The position numbers and the translations under genes were made by a program. The notes under the pieces were generated by a model. The model did no database searches. It saw only the letters and a list, made by a program, of their open reading frames with translations, and was not told where the DNA came from. Positions 1 through 8,028 of a stretch of 32,676 bases of DNA are shown here, in pieces; the first letter of the stretch is position 1, and each line of letters starts with the position of its first letter. Origin of the DNA: an uncultured Subdoligranulum sp. (GTDB taxonomy: Bacteria > Bacillota > Clostridia > Christensenellales > CAG-314); NCBI GenBank assembly GCA_902496185.1, contig CABUZX010000012.1, forward strand, positions 1 through 32,676, in the 5' to 3' direction.

Positions 1-582
1 AGGACTGCAGTCGTCGCAACACTTGGGTTTGCCCGTATCCCAAAAAATTTCCGTATCGGGACCGCACGGCCCCGTATTGCCCGCTATCCACCAATTGTTC
101 TTTTTGGGAAGATAAAAAATATTTTTTTCGTCAATACCGCACTCTTTCCAAAGATTTGCGCTTTCCTCGTCTCTTTCGCAATCGTCGTCCCCCGCAAATA
201 CAGAAACGGCAATACGGTTTTTGTCCAATCCCAAATATTTTGGACTAGTCAAAAATTCAAAACTCCATTTGATGGAATCCTTTTTGAAATAATCCCCCAA
301 TGACCAGTTTCCAAGCATTTCAAAAAAGGTGCAGTGAGAGTCGTCGCCTACTTCGTCAATATCGCCCGTACGAATACATTTTTGAACGTCTGCTAAACGC
401 TTGCCTTTTGGATGCGTTTGTCCCAAAAGATACGGTATAAGCGGATGCATACCCGCAGTGGTAAACAGTACCGACGGATCGTTTTCCGGAATAAGGCTTG
501 CGCTCTTTATTATTGCATGGTCTCTTTCCGCAAAAAAGTCCAAAAATGCTTTGCGTAAAGTTTTGCTATTGATTTCTTTCAT
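1..582 (-). CDS. alaS: Alanine--tRNA ligase, N-terminal part (cut by window edge)
   Basis: The first 194 codons of a class II aminoacyl-tRNA synthetase that charges tRNA-Ala in the cytoplasm; the rest lies beyond the left edge. The frame is open from the ATG at 580-582 to base 1, and an AGAGGA ribosome site lies upstream. Class II/AlaRS signatures are visible: LFTTAGMHPL, CTFFEMLGNWSLGDYFK, the ATP-site region NWWIAGNTGPCGPDTEIF, and a Cys-rich KCCDDC. The segment between the first two signatures (LADVQKCIRTGDIDEVGDD) differs from the common AlaRS form (SQRCVRAGGKHNDLENVG), so this belongs to a divergent AlaRS branch. It is the last visible gene of the dnaB-glnS-zinc-ribbon-alaS run, 41 bases after its upstream neighbour. 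Identity as AlaRS is secure; whether it is the only or full-length AlaRS cannot be seen. Confidence 0.93.
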   Translation of the reverse strand, partial: MKEINSKTLRKAFLDFFAERDHAIIKSASLIPENDPSVLFTTAGMHPLIPYLLGQTHPKGKRLADVQKCIRTGDIDEVGDDSHCTFFEMLGNWSLGDYFKKDSIKWSFEFLTSPKYLGLDKNRIAVSVFAGDDDCERDEESANLWKECGIDEKNIFYLPKKNNWWIAGNTGPCGPDTEIFWDTGKPKCCDDCSP

Positions 583-623
583 AAATTCCTCTTTTTATGT
601 AATGAATTAAATTTTATTTTATT

Positions 624-1556
624 TTAACGGTGAATTTCCTTTATTTTTTCTTCCTTTTTAGCAAACACTACCGTCAATACAAACGCTATCAAAAATACAG
701 AAGGCACGATAAACGCCAACGCGCCGTTTCCCGCCGTTTCTTTCGTTATGCCAAACGTTTCGAACATAAAATCAAATTTGCACAATATCCATACGATTAT
801 ATTGACAAATCCTATGCATACCGACGACAAAACGTACCACCAGCCGTAACCTTTTGATTGTTTGCCTATAAGCACTTTTATCAAATTGCTAATAAATCCT
901 ATTATCGCCGTAATAAGCGACGGAACTATTACCACGAGATGAATTATATCTAATACCGTAAACGTTTGACTTAAAAGCCTTGACAAAATTTGCATACCTG
1001 CAAAATTGCCGTTGCCACCTATACGCATATCAAAAATACCCGTTTTTAACAAGCCTGACGGCGTAATTGCTTGCCACCCCAACAAAAGGTATATTAGCAA
1101 AAAAAACATAATACTCAAAACAAAACTGCCTATTGTTTTTTTGAAAGATTTTCGTGGCTTTTTTTGTTCCTGCTCTACTACGTCGGTTTGTTGTAAAACA
1201 TCAACTACTTCTTTTTCTTCAGACGGCTCTTTTTCCACCAACGGGGGCAAAGGCTGTTGCTCTTCCTGTTGCTCCTTAATTGGCATTCTAAAGTGACACT
1301 TATCGCAAACTACTGCGTTTGCGCTAACGGTATTGTTGCACCGCGGACATTTTTGCGGTCCGTCGCCTTCGTAAAGCGGTTTTCCACAAAACTTGCAAAA
1401 TCTCGCCGTCGCATTATTTGCCGTACTGCAACTCTTGCAAATTACGGGTTGGTTAGGCGCGCGCAAAACGTTACCGCACTGAAAACAAAATTTTGCAGTT
1501 ACGGGATTTGTCGCGCCACATTTTTCACAAATATTTACGTTGGTGGAGTTACTCAT
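624..1556 (-). CDS. Zinc-ribbon membrane protein
   Basis: A 310-residue protein of unknown function. Three CxxC...CxxC zinc ribbons follow one another at the N-terminus (Cys 10/13/24/27, 40/43/54/57 and 70/73/84/87). A charged, Glu/Gln-rich linker comes next (about residues 95-135), then four predicted membrane helices (around IMFFLLIYLLLGW, IIHLVVIVPSLITAIIGF, VCIGFVNIIVWILC and FIVPSVFLIAFVLTVVF) and a Lys/Glu-rich tail. The zinc-binding part would face the cytoplasm. AAGGAG precedes the ATG. It lies between glnS (29-base gap) and alaS (41-base gap), so it is probably co-transcribed with them, but the neighbours do not reveal its job. Proteins of this layout are common and uncharacterised in Bacillota. 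Confidence 0.85.
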   Translation of the reverse strand: MSNSTNVNICEKCGATNPVTAKFCFQCGNVLRAPNQPVICKSCSTANNATARFCKFCGKPLYEGDGPQKCPRCNNTVSANAVVCDKCHFRMPIKEQQEEQQPLPPLVEKEPSEEKEVVDVLQQTDVVEQEQKKPRKSFKKTIGSFVLSIMFFLLIYLLLGWQAITPSGLLKTGIFDMRIGGNGNFAGMQILSRLLSQTFTVLDIIHLVVIVPSLITAIIGFISNLIKVLIGKQSKGYGWWYVLSSVCIGFVNIIVWILCKFDFMFETFGITKETAGNGALAFIVPSVFLIAFVLTVVFAKKEEKIKEIHR

Positions 1557-1585
1557 AAATTCTCCTTTGGCGTCACACCAATAAT

Positions 1586-3253
1586 TTAAGATTTGTTGTA
1601 ACTGTCTTTAAGCCCTACTATTTCGTTAAACACTTTTTCCGTCTTGGTACTGGTTTTGTCTACTACGAAATATCCTTCGCGCATAAACTGAAACCTTTGT
1701 CCAACCTTTGCTTTTTGCAAAGATTTTTCCGCAACAACACTAAAAGTTTGCATACTGTTGTAATTTAAACGTTGCGTAAAGTCCGTAACACCGTACGTTG
1801 CAGGCAAAAGTAAATTGGAAAACTTTCTTACGGTTGCCGTCACGTTGTTTTTGGCGTCTACCCATTGAATAACTCCCTTTACCTTTATACCGCTTTCGTC
1901 ATGACCGCTTTTGCTGTTGGCAACGTAACTGCACTTAACCAAACTAACCTTGCCGTCTGCGTCCGTTTCGTAACCGTCGCACTTAATTATATATCCGCCT
2001 TTAAGTCTAACGTAACCGTCCGGTTTAAGTCTGTGATATTTTGGCGGTGGCTCTACTTCAAAGTCACTACGCTGAATAAAAATTTCGTTGCTAAAACTCA
2101 CCTTGCGTACGGTCGGTTTTGTTGAGTTTGGATTATTTTCTATCGGTAAAAGTTCCTTACCATTATAATTTGTAATGATAACCTTTAGAGGATCAAAAAC
2201 CGCCATAACTCTATCTGCCGTATTGTTGAGATTTTCTCTAACGCAAGCTTCAAGATAACTTTGCTCCACCTCGCTGTTTGATTTGGCAACGCCTACCCTT
2301 TCGCAAAAATCCCTTACCGCTTCGGCAGGATAACCGCGACGACGAATACCGCACAAAGTAGGCATACGAGGATCGTCCCAACCGTCTACAAACTTTTCGT
2401 CAACTAAACGCTTTAAAAAACGCTTGCTCATAACCGTATCGGCAATATTAAGCCTTGCAAATTCTATTTGTTGCGGTTTTGCAGACAAGTCGCAATTATT
2501 AACTACCCAATCGTACAAGGGACGGTGGTCTTCAAATTCCAAAGTACAAAGACTGTGAGTAATACCCTCGATTGCGTCCTCCAACGGATGAGCAAAATCG
2601 TACATTGGATAAATGCACCATTTGTCCCCCGTATTGTGATGCGTTGCATGAACTATACGATAAATAACGGGGTCTCTCATATTGAGATTTGAGCTTGCCA
2701 TATCTATTTTTGCGCGCAAAACCTTTTCACCATCGCCGTAAACACCCCTTTTCATCTCGTCAAACAAACGGAGATTTTCTTCAACAGAACGGTCTCTATA
2801 CGGGCTGTTTATACCCGCCTGAATAAGCGTGCCACGCGTATTTTTGATTTCTTCCGCCGACAAGTCGCAAACGTACGCTAAACCTTTTTTGATAAGATTG
2901 CACGCGCACTCATACATCTTGTCAAAATAACTGCTGGCAAAAAACATTTTGTCCCACTTAAACCCCAGCCACTTTATATCTTCCTTAATACTATTAACGT
3001 ATTCTTCGTCTTCCTTGGTTGGGTTAGTATCGTCAAAACGAAGATTGCATTTGCCTTGATATTTTTGCTTCATACCAAAGTTTATGCACAAACTCTTGGC
3101 ATGTCCTATATGTAAGTAACCGTTCGGCTCCGGAGGAAACCTCGTAATTACGGTTTTTATTTTGCCTTTTGCCAAATCGTTTTCAATAATTTCTTCAATA
3201 AAATTTTTACTGTTAACGGGAGTTGTCTCCGTAGTCGTAATATCGTTTTTCAT
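1586..3253 (-). CDS. glnS: Glutamine--tRNA ligase
   Basis: A class I synthetase, 555 aa (the usual GlnRS length), that attaches glutamine to tRNA-Gln in the cytoplasm. The HIGH signature is within PPEPNGYLHIGHAKS (HIGH at residues 48-51), and the KMSKS equivalent is VMSKR near residue 273. The PPEPNGYLHIGH form and the two-beta-barrel anticodon-binding C-terminus (around KVSFSNEIFIQRSDFEVEPP) mark GlnRS rather than bacterial GluRS. AAAGGAT lies ahead of the ATG. The gene is 24 bases after dnaB and 29 before the zinc-ribbon gene, consistent with one operon. Many Bacillota make Gln-tRNA indirectly with GatCAB, so a direct GlnRS here is a modest lineage marker. Confidence 0.96.
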   Translation of the reverse strand: MKNDITTTETTPVNSKNFIEEIIENDLAKGKIKTVITRFPPEPNGYLHIGHAKSLCINFGMKQKYQGKCNLRFDDTNPTKEDEEYVNSIKEDIKWLGFKWDKMFFASSYFDKMYECACNLIKKGLAYVCDLSAEEIKNTRGTLIQAGINSPYRDRSVEENLRLFDEMKRGVYGDGEKVLRAKIDMASSNLNMRDPVIYRIVHATHHNTGDKWCIYPMYDFAHPLEDAIEGITHSLCTLEFEDHRPLYDWVVNNCDLSAKPQQIEFARLNIADTVMSKRFLKRLVDEKFVDGWDDPRMPTLCGIRRRGYPAEAVRDFCERVGVAKSNSEVEQSYLEACVRENLNNTADRVMAVFDPLKVIITNYNGKELLPIENNPNSTKPTVRKVSFSNEIFIQRSDFEVEPPPKYHRLKPDGYVRLKGGYIIKCDGYETDADGKVSLVKCSYVANSKSGHDESGIKVKGVIQWVDAKNNVTATVRKFSNLLLPATYGVTDFTQRLNYNSMQTFSVVAEKSLQKAKVGQRFQFMREGYFVVDKTSTKTEKVFNEIVGLKDSYNKS

Positions 3254-3277
3254 TTTTAAACATCCTTTAATTTAGCT

Positions 3278-4771
3278 TTAAAACGGAACTTCTTCATTGC
3301 TTTCTTCTTCCTGCAGGGCGGAAATAGCGTCAAACTCCGAAACAAACTTCTTAAGCTCCTCCCCAACTTCTACAGGATTTTTTTGTTCTAAAGATATATC
3401 GTCTTGTTTTTTACTTTCTGTCTCGTAAGTATTATTAGTATTGCCGTCAAAAAAGTGCACGAGATTGCCCACCCATACGAGCGGGATCTCCGCCGTTTCG
3501 CCGTTGCGGTGCTTGGCTATTATCAACTCGGTAGGTACAACGTTTTCGTTTGCGGTGTCCGTCGATTTATTTATAAACAAAACGATATCGGCGTCCTGCT
3601 CTATGGCTCCCGATTCTCTCAAGTCGCTCAACATAGGCTTTCTGTCCTTATCCCTTTCAAAAAGACGGTTCATCTGACTAAGAGCAATTATAGGCACTTG
3701 CAATTCTTTTGCCATAATTTTGAGATTACGGGTGATACTGCTGATATCCTGCTGACGGTTTTCCGCCTTGTCGTCACCTTTCATCAACTGCAAATAGTCT
3801 ACAACCACAAGGTCAAGACCGTGTTTCATTTTGAGCGAACGGCTCTTTGACATAATTTTTGCAGGAGTATTCAAACTGCTATCGTCAATAAAAATCTTGA
3901 ACTTAGAAACAACGTCTGCCGCCGACAATAATTTTTGAAAATCGTCCGGCACAAGTTTTTCACTACCAGAAATTTTACCCATACTGACGTTTGCTACGCC
4001 ACTCATAAGTCTCTGTACTACCTGAGCCATTGGCATTTCCAAAGAAAAAATCGCCGAAACGTAACCATTTTTTGCGGTTTCTTCCACTATGTTCATAGCA
4101 AAACTACTCTTTCCGCAACCGGGACGCGCCGCCAAAACTATAAGGTCGCCCTTTTGTAAACCGTTGGTGATTTTGTCAAAGCGTTTAAATCCCGTTTTAA
4201 GTCCGCCAAATGCGTCCTTATTTTTGTACAAGTCGTCACAGCGCTGAATAAAACCTTGAACGGCATTGCCGATATGCTCCAAATCTCCCGTGCGGTTGGT
4301 TTCACCAACGTCAAATATAGCTTTTTCCGCATCAGCCAATAGTTTGGTTTTGTCGTCAGCTTGCTTTAAATTTGACAATATATCGTTGCAAGCGCGAGCA
4401 ATTTTGCGTTTTGCGCTTTCTCTCTCAACTATTTCCAAATAGTTTTCGTAATTTGCCGCTGTAGGTACGGAGTTTGCAAGCAAAGTCAAATAATCTATAC
4501 CGCCTATTGCGTCAATCTGCGCAGTACGCTCCAACTCGTCAGCCAACAAAACGAAATCGAGATTTTTGTTTGCTTTAACTACTTCCTTCATTGCGGAAAA
4601 AATAATTTTGTGCTGAGGCGCGTAAAAATCGCTTTCTTGCAGGTTGAGCACTATGTCGTCTACCGTGTTTTCGTCTAAAAGAGTACACGCCAACAACGAC
4701 CTTTCGGCTTCAAGATTAAAGAAATTCATATTGACGTCGGACAACGCCTTAGACTTGGACTTGTTTGCCAT
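3278..4771 (-). CDS. dnaB: Replicative DNA helicase DnaB
   Basis: The hexameric 5'-3' helicase that unwinds DNA at the replication fork; the Bacillota gene is often called dnaC. The N-terminal domain (about residues 15-120, from FNLEAERSLLACTLLDE) binds primase. The RecA-like C-terminal domain has a Walker A motif in AARPGCGKSSFAMN (about residue 213), a Walker B segment in LVVVDYLQLM (about 320), and the helicase signatures ALSQMNR and LSDLRESGAIEQDADIV. At 497 aa it is slightly long because of an acidic tail of about 45 residues ending in EEVPF; there is no intein. AGGGAG precedes the ATG. It is the first gene of the operon, with a clear promoter at 4852-4880. Confidence 0.96.
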   Translation of the reverse strand: MANKSKSKALSDVNMNFFNLEAERSLLACTLLDENTVDDIVLNLQESDFYAPQHKIIFSAMKEVVKANKNLDFVLLADELERTAQIDAIGGIDYLTLLANSVPTAANYENYLEIVERESAKRKIARACNDILSNLKQADDKTKLLADAEKAIFDVGETNRTGDLEHIGNAVQGFIQRCDDLYKNKDAFGGLKTGFKRFDKITNGLQKGDLIVLAARPGCGKSSFAMNIVEETAKNGYVSAIFSLEMPMAQVVQRLMSGVANVSMGKISGSEKLVPDDFQKLLSAADVVSKFKIFIDDSSLNTPAKIMSKSRSLKMKHGLDLVVVDYLQLMKGDDKAENRQQDISSITRNLKIMAKELQVPIIALSQMNRLFERDKDRKPMLSDLRESGAIEQDADIVLFINKSTDTANENVVPTELIIAKHRNGETAEIPLVWVGNLVHFFDGNTNNTYETESKKQDDISLEQKNPVEVGEELKKFVSEFDAISALQEEESNEEVPF

Positions 4772-4851
4772 AAAAACTCCCTAAAAAAACGCCTTAATAG
4801 TTTGAACAATCTTAAACGTCGCTCGTTTAATTTGCTCAAATTTATTATTTT

Positions 4852-4880
4852 ATTATATAACAATACAAGTTTTTTTTCAA
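4852..4880 (-). promoter_or_regulatory. Sigma-A-type promoter of the dnaB operon
   Basis: On the minus strand TTGAAA (4875-4880) and TATAAT (4852-4857) are separated by exactly 17 bases. The start point would fall near 4845, leaving a leader of about 75 bases before dnaB. It lies in the only sizeable gap (4772-4917) between dnaB and the upstream VanW gene. Confidence 0.75.
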
Positions 4881-4917
4881 GTACTTTTGCCTTTTTGAAA
4901 AATAAAAAATAAAAAAT

Positions 4918-6282
4918 TTACGACGTTATTTCTTGTGGACGTGTTTTTGAACCTTTTACCACTACCATATCTATAGGTTTGTAATAATTTGTCCTTATCT
5001 GCTTTGAAAAAACAATTTTTCCATCCTTAATATAATCCAACCAACCCTGACTTTTAATCCCATCCACGCCTGCCGTTAAAATATATTGTTCGTCGACGTA
5101 CGTCACTTTGTCGACGTATTTTTGTTGCTCGTCTACAATAGTATTTGTTTTAAATGGTATTTTTTGCATAACGACGCTACGCCTTTTTATTTCGTATTGT
5201 TTTGGGTACCCAAAAATCTCCACTTTTGCCTTGCCGTTTATACAACTTGTAGCAATATAAATTTTACCTTCCGTATTGTTGCAAAATACGAGGTCTGCTC
5301 CCGTGTCGGTTACCATTGCGTCAAAACTTGGTAATACGTAGCTACTCTTTACAGAGTGCTGGCAAACCGCCTTTATGGAAATATCCGACAACACCAAAGC
5401 ATTAAACAAAGTCGTGCTTGCCTGACATACTCCGCCTCCCACGTCGTCAACGTAACTGCCGTTGAGCAAAACCTTTGCGACAGAAAAACCTCTATCGGCA
5501 GTACGCTTTCCAACCACCTCGTTAAAGCTTTTTGTTTCGCCCTTTTCAAGCACGACTCCGTTAAAAAATTTTAGCGCCAACGCTATGTTATTTTGACGCT
5601 TTTGAGAACTATTAAAACAGTCCGTTACAAACTCTCCACGTTTTGACGTGGCTTTTAAGGCGTCAGATAGGCTTAGGCTGGGCAAAACAGTCTCGACGGG
5701 TATTTGGCAACTCAAGCAGTTATCGCCCCTCGTAAGATATTCCAAAAGCAAATCGCAAGTCCTTTCGACGTTAATTTTGCAACCCTTTTCGTCCGCCGTA
5801 TAACTGAATTTTTTTGCGCTATTCGGCAAAAAAGTTATCGTAGCGTCTACGGGCTTATACTCGGTTTCTGCCTTAATCTCATCAAACGTATCTTTTAGCC
5901 CAGGATAAATATAGCACAGCGCCAAATAAAGATCTATACCCTCGCTTTGTCTTTTTTTAAGCCAACGCGCTTTCAATTTAGAATTACAAAACACTACTCT
6001 TTCGGCTAAAGCTTTTTTATCTAACTCGGATAAATTTTGCGACAGCCGATAAACCTTTTGCTTGCCCGTATATTTAAAGATTATTTCAGTATCCCACGGT
6101 TTTTTTTGCGTTTTGTCAAAGGAAGAATTGAAGTAATCTTCCTTGTTTAAATATTCGTCGCTTTGGTAATTAACAAAAGGCAAAACATTACCAAAAGCAA
6201 AGGGTTGATTACCTGCAAAACCCAACAAAAAAACGCTCGCAAAAACTACGAGCGCAAAAATTAACGTTTTAAATTTTGTCAT
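4918..6282 (-). CDS. VanW family protein with G5-like C-terminus
   Basis: A 454-aa exported or membrane-anchored protein. The N-terminus is a hydrophobic signal/anchor (LIFALVVFASVFLLGFAG) without a lipobox. The VanW core runs from about residue 225 to 350 and includes FNEVVGKRTADRGFSVAKVL, the hallmark DDVGGGVCQASTTLFNAL, and QHSVKSSYVLPSFDAMV. The last 90 residues (TNTIVDEQQKYVDKVTYVDE ... YYKPIDMVVVKG) look like a G5 domain, often found at cell-wall surfaces. VanW was named from a vancomycin-resistance cluster, but its biochemical role is unknown and no van genes are present here. It lies 37 bases downstream of the PHP gene. Its ribosome site is weak (AGGGA, about 13 bases upstream), so translation may depend on the upstream gene. 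Confidence 0.88.
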   Translation of the reverse strand: MTKFKTLIFALVVFASVFLLGFAGNQPFAFGNVLPFVNYQSDEYLNKEDYFNSSFDKTQKKPWDTEIIFKYTGKQKVYRLSQNLSELDKKALAERVVFCNSKLKARWLKKRQSEGIDLYLALCYIYPGLKDTFDEIKAETEYKPVDATITFLPNSAKKFSYTADEKGCKINVERTCDLLLEYLTRGDNCLSCQIPVETVLPSLSLSDALKATSKRGEFVTDCFNSSQKRQNNIALALKFFNGVVLEKGETKSFNEVVGKRTADRGFSVAKVLLNGSYVDDVGGGVCQASTTLFNALVLSDISIKAVCQHSVKSSYVLPSFDAMVTDTGADLVFCNNTEGKIYIATSCINGKAKVEIFGYPKQYEIKRRSVVMQKIPFKTNTIVDEQQKYVDKVTYVDEQYILTAGVDGIKSQGWLDYIKDGKIVFSKQIRTNYYKPIDMVVVKGSKTRPQEITS

Positions 6283-6319
6283 TTTTATAAACTATTCCCT
6301 ATATTGTTTAAATTTTAGC

Positions 6320-7153
6320 TTATTTGTCCGCTAATTCAATCAATAACTCACGGGTTTTTTGAGGCGGTTCAAAATACGTACCCAATTTAACACCGTAAGT
6401 ATCGCTATGAAAGTCACTTCCGCCAAAGACGTCAAGATTGTACCTTTCCGCTAAATAAAGATAAAAATCACGCTCAACGTTAGTATGAGAAAAATAGCAG
6501 GCTTCTATTCCTCTTAGCCCGAGTTGCACGAGTTCCCTTACAAACCTTTCTGTTTGAGCCGTATTTTTTTTAATTTTAGAGGGATGCGCCAAAACAGCGA
6601 CGCCACCATGCTTGCCTGCAAAACCAACGGCTTCCGCAACGGTAAGGCGACGACTTACGACGTAAGCAAGCCCATTTGGCGACAAATATTTCGCAAAAGC
6701 CTCCTGGACGGAAGAACAAACGCCTTGCGCAATAAGTTCCTTTGCAATGTGTCCACGCCCTATTACTTCACCCGCGTGACGCTCCTTTAATGTATCGTAA
6801 TCTATCAAAATGCCCAATTCCTTAAATTTTTGCACCATTTTTACGTTTCGGTCCTCGCGCATTTTTTGAATTTTTAACATTTTTTCCCTAAGCAAATTGC
6901 TTTCAAAATCAATGCCGTAAGCCAAAATATGCGTTTCCTGCCCGTTGTCAAACGCCGACAATTCAATACCCGAAATAACTTTCAGTTTACCGTGAGATTT
7001 TGCCTGTTGACGAGCTTCAAAAATACCGTTTACGTTGTCGTGGTCGGTCAAAGCAATAATATCCAAACCGGCGCTGACGCAAGTATCCACTATTTTTGCG
7101 GGAGTCAACTCCCCGTCGGAATATTTACTGTGTATGTGTAAATCTACTTTCAT
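6320..7153 (-). CDS. PHP-domain phosphoesterase
   Basis: A 277-aa metal-dependent phosphoesterase of the PHP superfamily. Metal-binding motifs appear in order: DLHIHSKYSDG at the N-terminus, ALTDHD, GIELSAF, VLAHPSKI, and GGSDFHSD near the C-terminus. Length and motif order resemble the YciV/RNase AM and 3',5'-nucleotide phosphatase group, so a cytoplasmic nucleotide or RNA-end phosphatase is likely; the substrate is not shown by sequence. The start is set at the ATG 7151-7153. An upstream in-frame TTG at 7157-7159 is less likely because MKVDLHIH is the normal family N-terminus. No Shine-Dalgarno is visible and a -10-like box lies only 7 bases upstream. The VanW gene follows in the same direction. 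Confidence 0.87.
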   Translation of the reverse strand: MKVDLHIHSKYSDGELTPAKIVDTCVSAGLDIIALTDHDNVNGIFEARQQAKSHGKLKVISGIELSAFDNGQETHILAYGIDFESNLLREKMLKIQKMREDRNVKMVQKFKELGILIDYDTLKERHAGEVIGRGHIAKELIAQGVCSSVQEAFAKYLSPNGLAYVVSRRLTVAEAVGFAGKHGGVAVLAHPSKIKKNTAQTERFVRELVQLGLRGIEACYFSHTNVERDFYLYLAERYNLDVFGGSDFHSDTYGVKLGTYFEPPQKTRELLIELADK

Positions 7154-7160
7154 CACCAAT

Positions 7161-7189
7161 AGTATACAACAAACCCCAAAAAAACAAAA
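7161..7189 (-). promoter_or_regulatory. Possible promoter giving a leaderless PHP mRNA
   Basis: On the minus strand TATACT (7161-7166) sits 17 bases after a weak -35 (TTTTGT, 7184-7189). Initiation about 7 bases beyond the -10 would place the transcript start at or next to the PHP ATG (7153), which lacks a ribosome site. Confidence 0.4.
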
Positions 7190-7251
7190 GTATTTAAAAG
7201 ATAATTAACAATATTTATTAAAAACTTTTTTGTCAACACGATTAAAAGACT

Positions 7252-7279
7252 TTGCAATTTTACATAATTATGATAAAAT
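7252..7279 (+). promoter_or_regulatory. Extended -10 promoter for the NifU-like/GGGtGRT operon
   Basis: TTGCAA (7252-7257) and TAAAAT (7274-7279) are 16 bases apart, and the -10 is preceded by TGA, matching the extended -10 TGn element. The expected start near 7286 leaves a leader of about 38 bases. The same box pair precedes the trypsin-like lipoprotein gene at 32561-32589. Confidence 0.6.
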
Positions 7280-7323
7280 TAGTATTGGTTAAATTTTAAA
7301 AGGAGCAAAAAAGAAAATTCAGT

Positions 7324-8013
7324 ATGCAATACTCTAAGGAAATTCAGGAAATGTGCTGTGTAAAAAAGGGCTGTGATCACGGTCCCGCCCCTATCCCACA
7401 AGAAGGTAAGTGGGTTTGCGCGAAGGAAATTAAGGACGTCAGCGGTTTGTCGCACGGCGTTGGCGCTTGCGCTCCGCAACAAGGCGCGTGCAAACTCACA
7501 CTCAACGTAAAAGACGGTATCATTAAGGAAGCGTTGGTAGAAACTATCGGTTGTAGCGGTATGACTCACTCCGCCGCTATGGCTGCGGAAATTTTGCCGG
7601 GCAAAACCCTGCTCGAAGCACTCAATACCGACCTTGTATGCGACGCAATCAACGTTGCTATGCGCGAATTGTTTTTGCAAATGGTTTACGGACGCACCCA
7701 ATCGGCTTTTTCCGACGCAGGATTGCCAATCGGTAGCGGCCTTGAAGATCTCGGCAAGGGACTGCGCAGTCAGGTTGCCACTATGTACTCCACCCAAGCA
7801 AAAGGCGCGCGTTATCTCGAAATGGCAGAAGGCTACGTTACCAAACTTGCGCTGGAAAAAGGCGAAATTATAGGTTATGAATTTGTCCACCTCGGAAAAA
7901 TGATGCAATATATCACCGAAGGAATGGACGCTAACGAGGCTCTAAAAAAAGCAACGGGACGCTATGGCAGATACGACGAGGCAGACGAGTATATCGTCCC
8001 CCGCAAGCAATAA
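7324..8013 (+). CDS. NifU/IscU-like Fe-S scaffold-family protein
   Basis: A 229-aa protein whose middle part resembles the IscU/NifU N-terminal scaffold fold: GACKLTLNVKDGIIKEALVETIGCSGMTHSAAMAAEIL corresponds to the region holding the first two cluster cysteines of IscU (here Cys 56 and Cys 77). The third IscU ligand (HCSMLAE) is not obviously conserved, although Cys 106 and extra cysteines at 11, 12, 17 and 49 exist. The family is annotated as an iron-sulfur scaffold, so cluster binding is plausible but not proven. It forms a tight pair with the GGGtGRT gene 15 bases downstream. The only strong AGGAG (7301-7305) is 18 bases from the ATG and no closer in-frame start exists. Confidence 0.82.
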   Translation: MQYSKEIQEMCCVKKGCDHGPAPIPQEGKWVCAKEIKDVSGLSHGVGACAPQQGACKLTLNVKDGIIKEALVETIGCSGMTHSAAMAAEILPGKTLLEALNTDLVCDAINVAMRELFLQMVYGRTQSAFSDAGLPIGSGLEDLGKGLRSQVATMYSTQAKGARYLEMAEGYVTKLALEKGEIIGYEFVHLGKMMQYITEGMDANEALKKATGRYGRYDEADEYIVPRKQ

Positions 8014-8028
8014 GGAGGTAACTTTTTT

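Noticed and set aside
3278..4771. Intein or frameshift in dnaB
   Set aside because: The helicase motifs are continuous and the length is near normal; the extra length is only an acidic tail.
4918..6282. Vancomycin-resistance cluster
   Set aside because: Only a VanW-family protein is present; no ligase, dehydrogenase, dipeptidase or sensor genes accompany it.
7279..7908. 209-codon minus-strand frame opposite the NifU-like gene
   Set aside because: Shadow of the plus-strand gene, which has recognisable motifs, promoter and partner.
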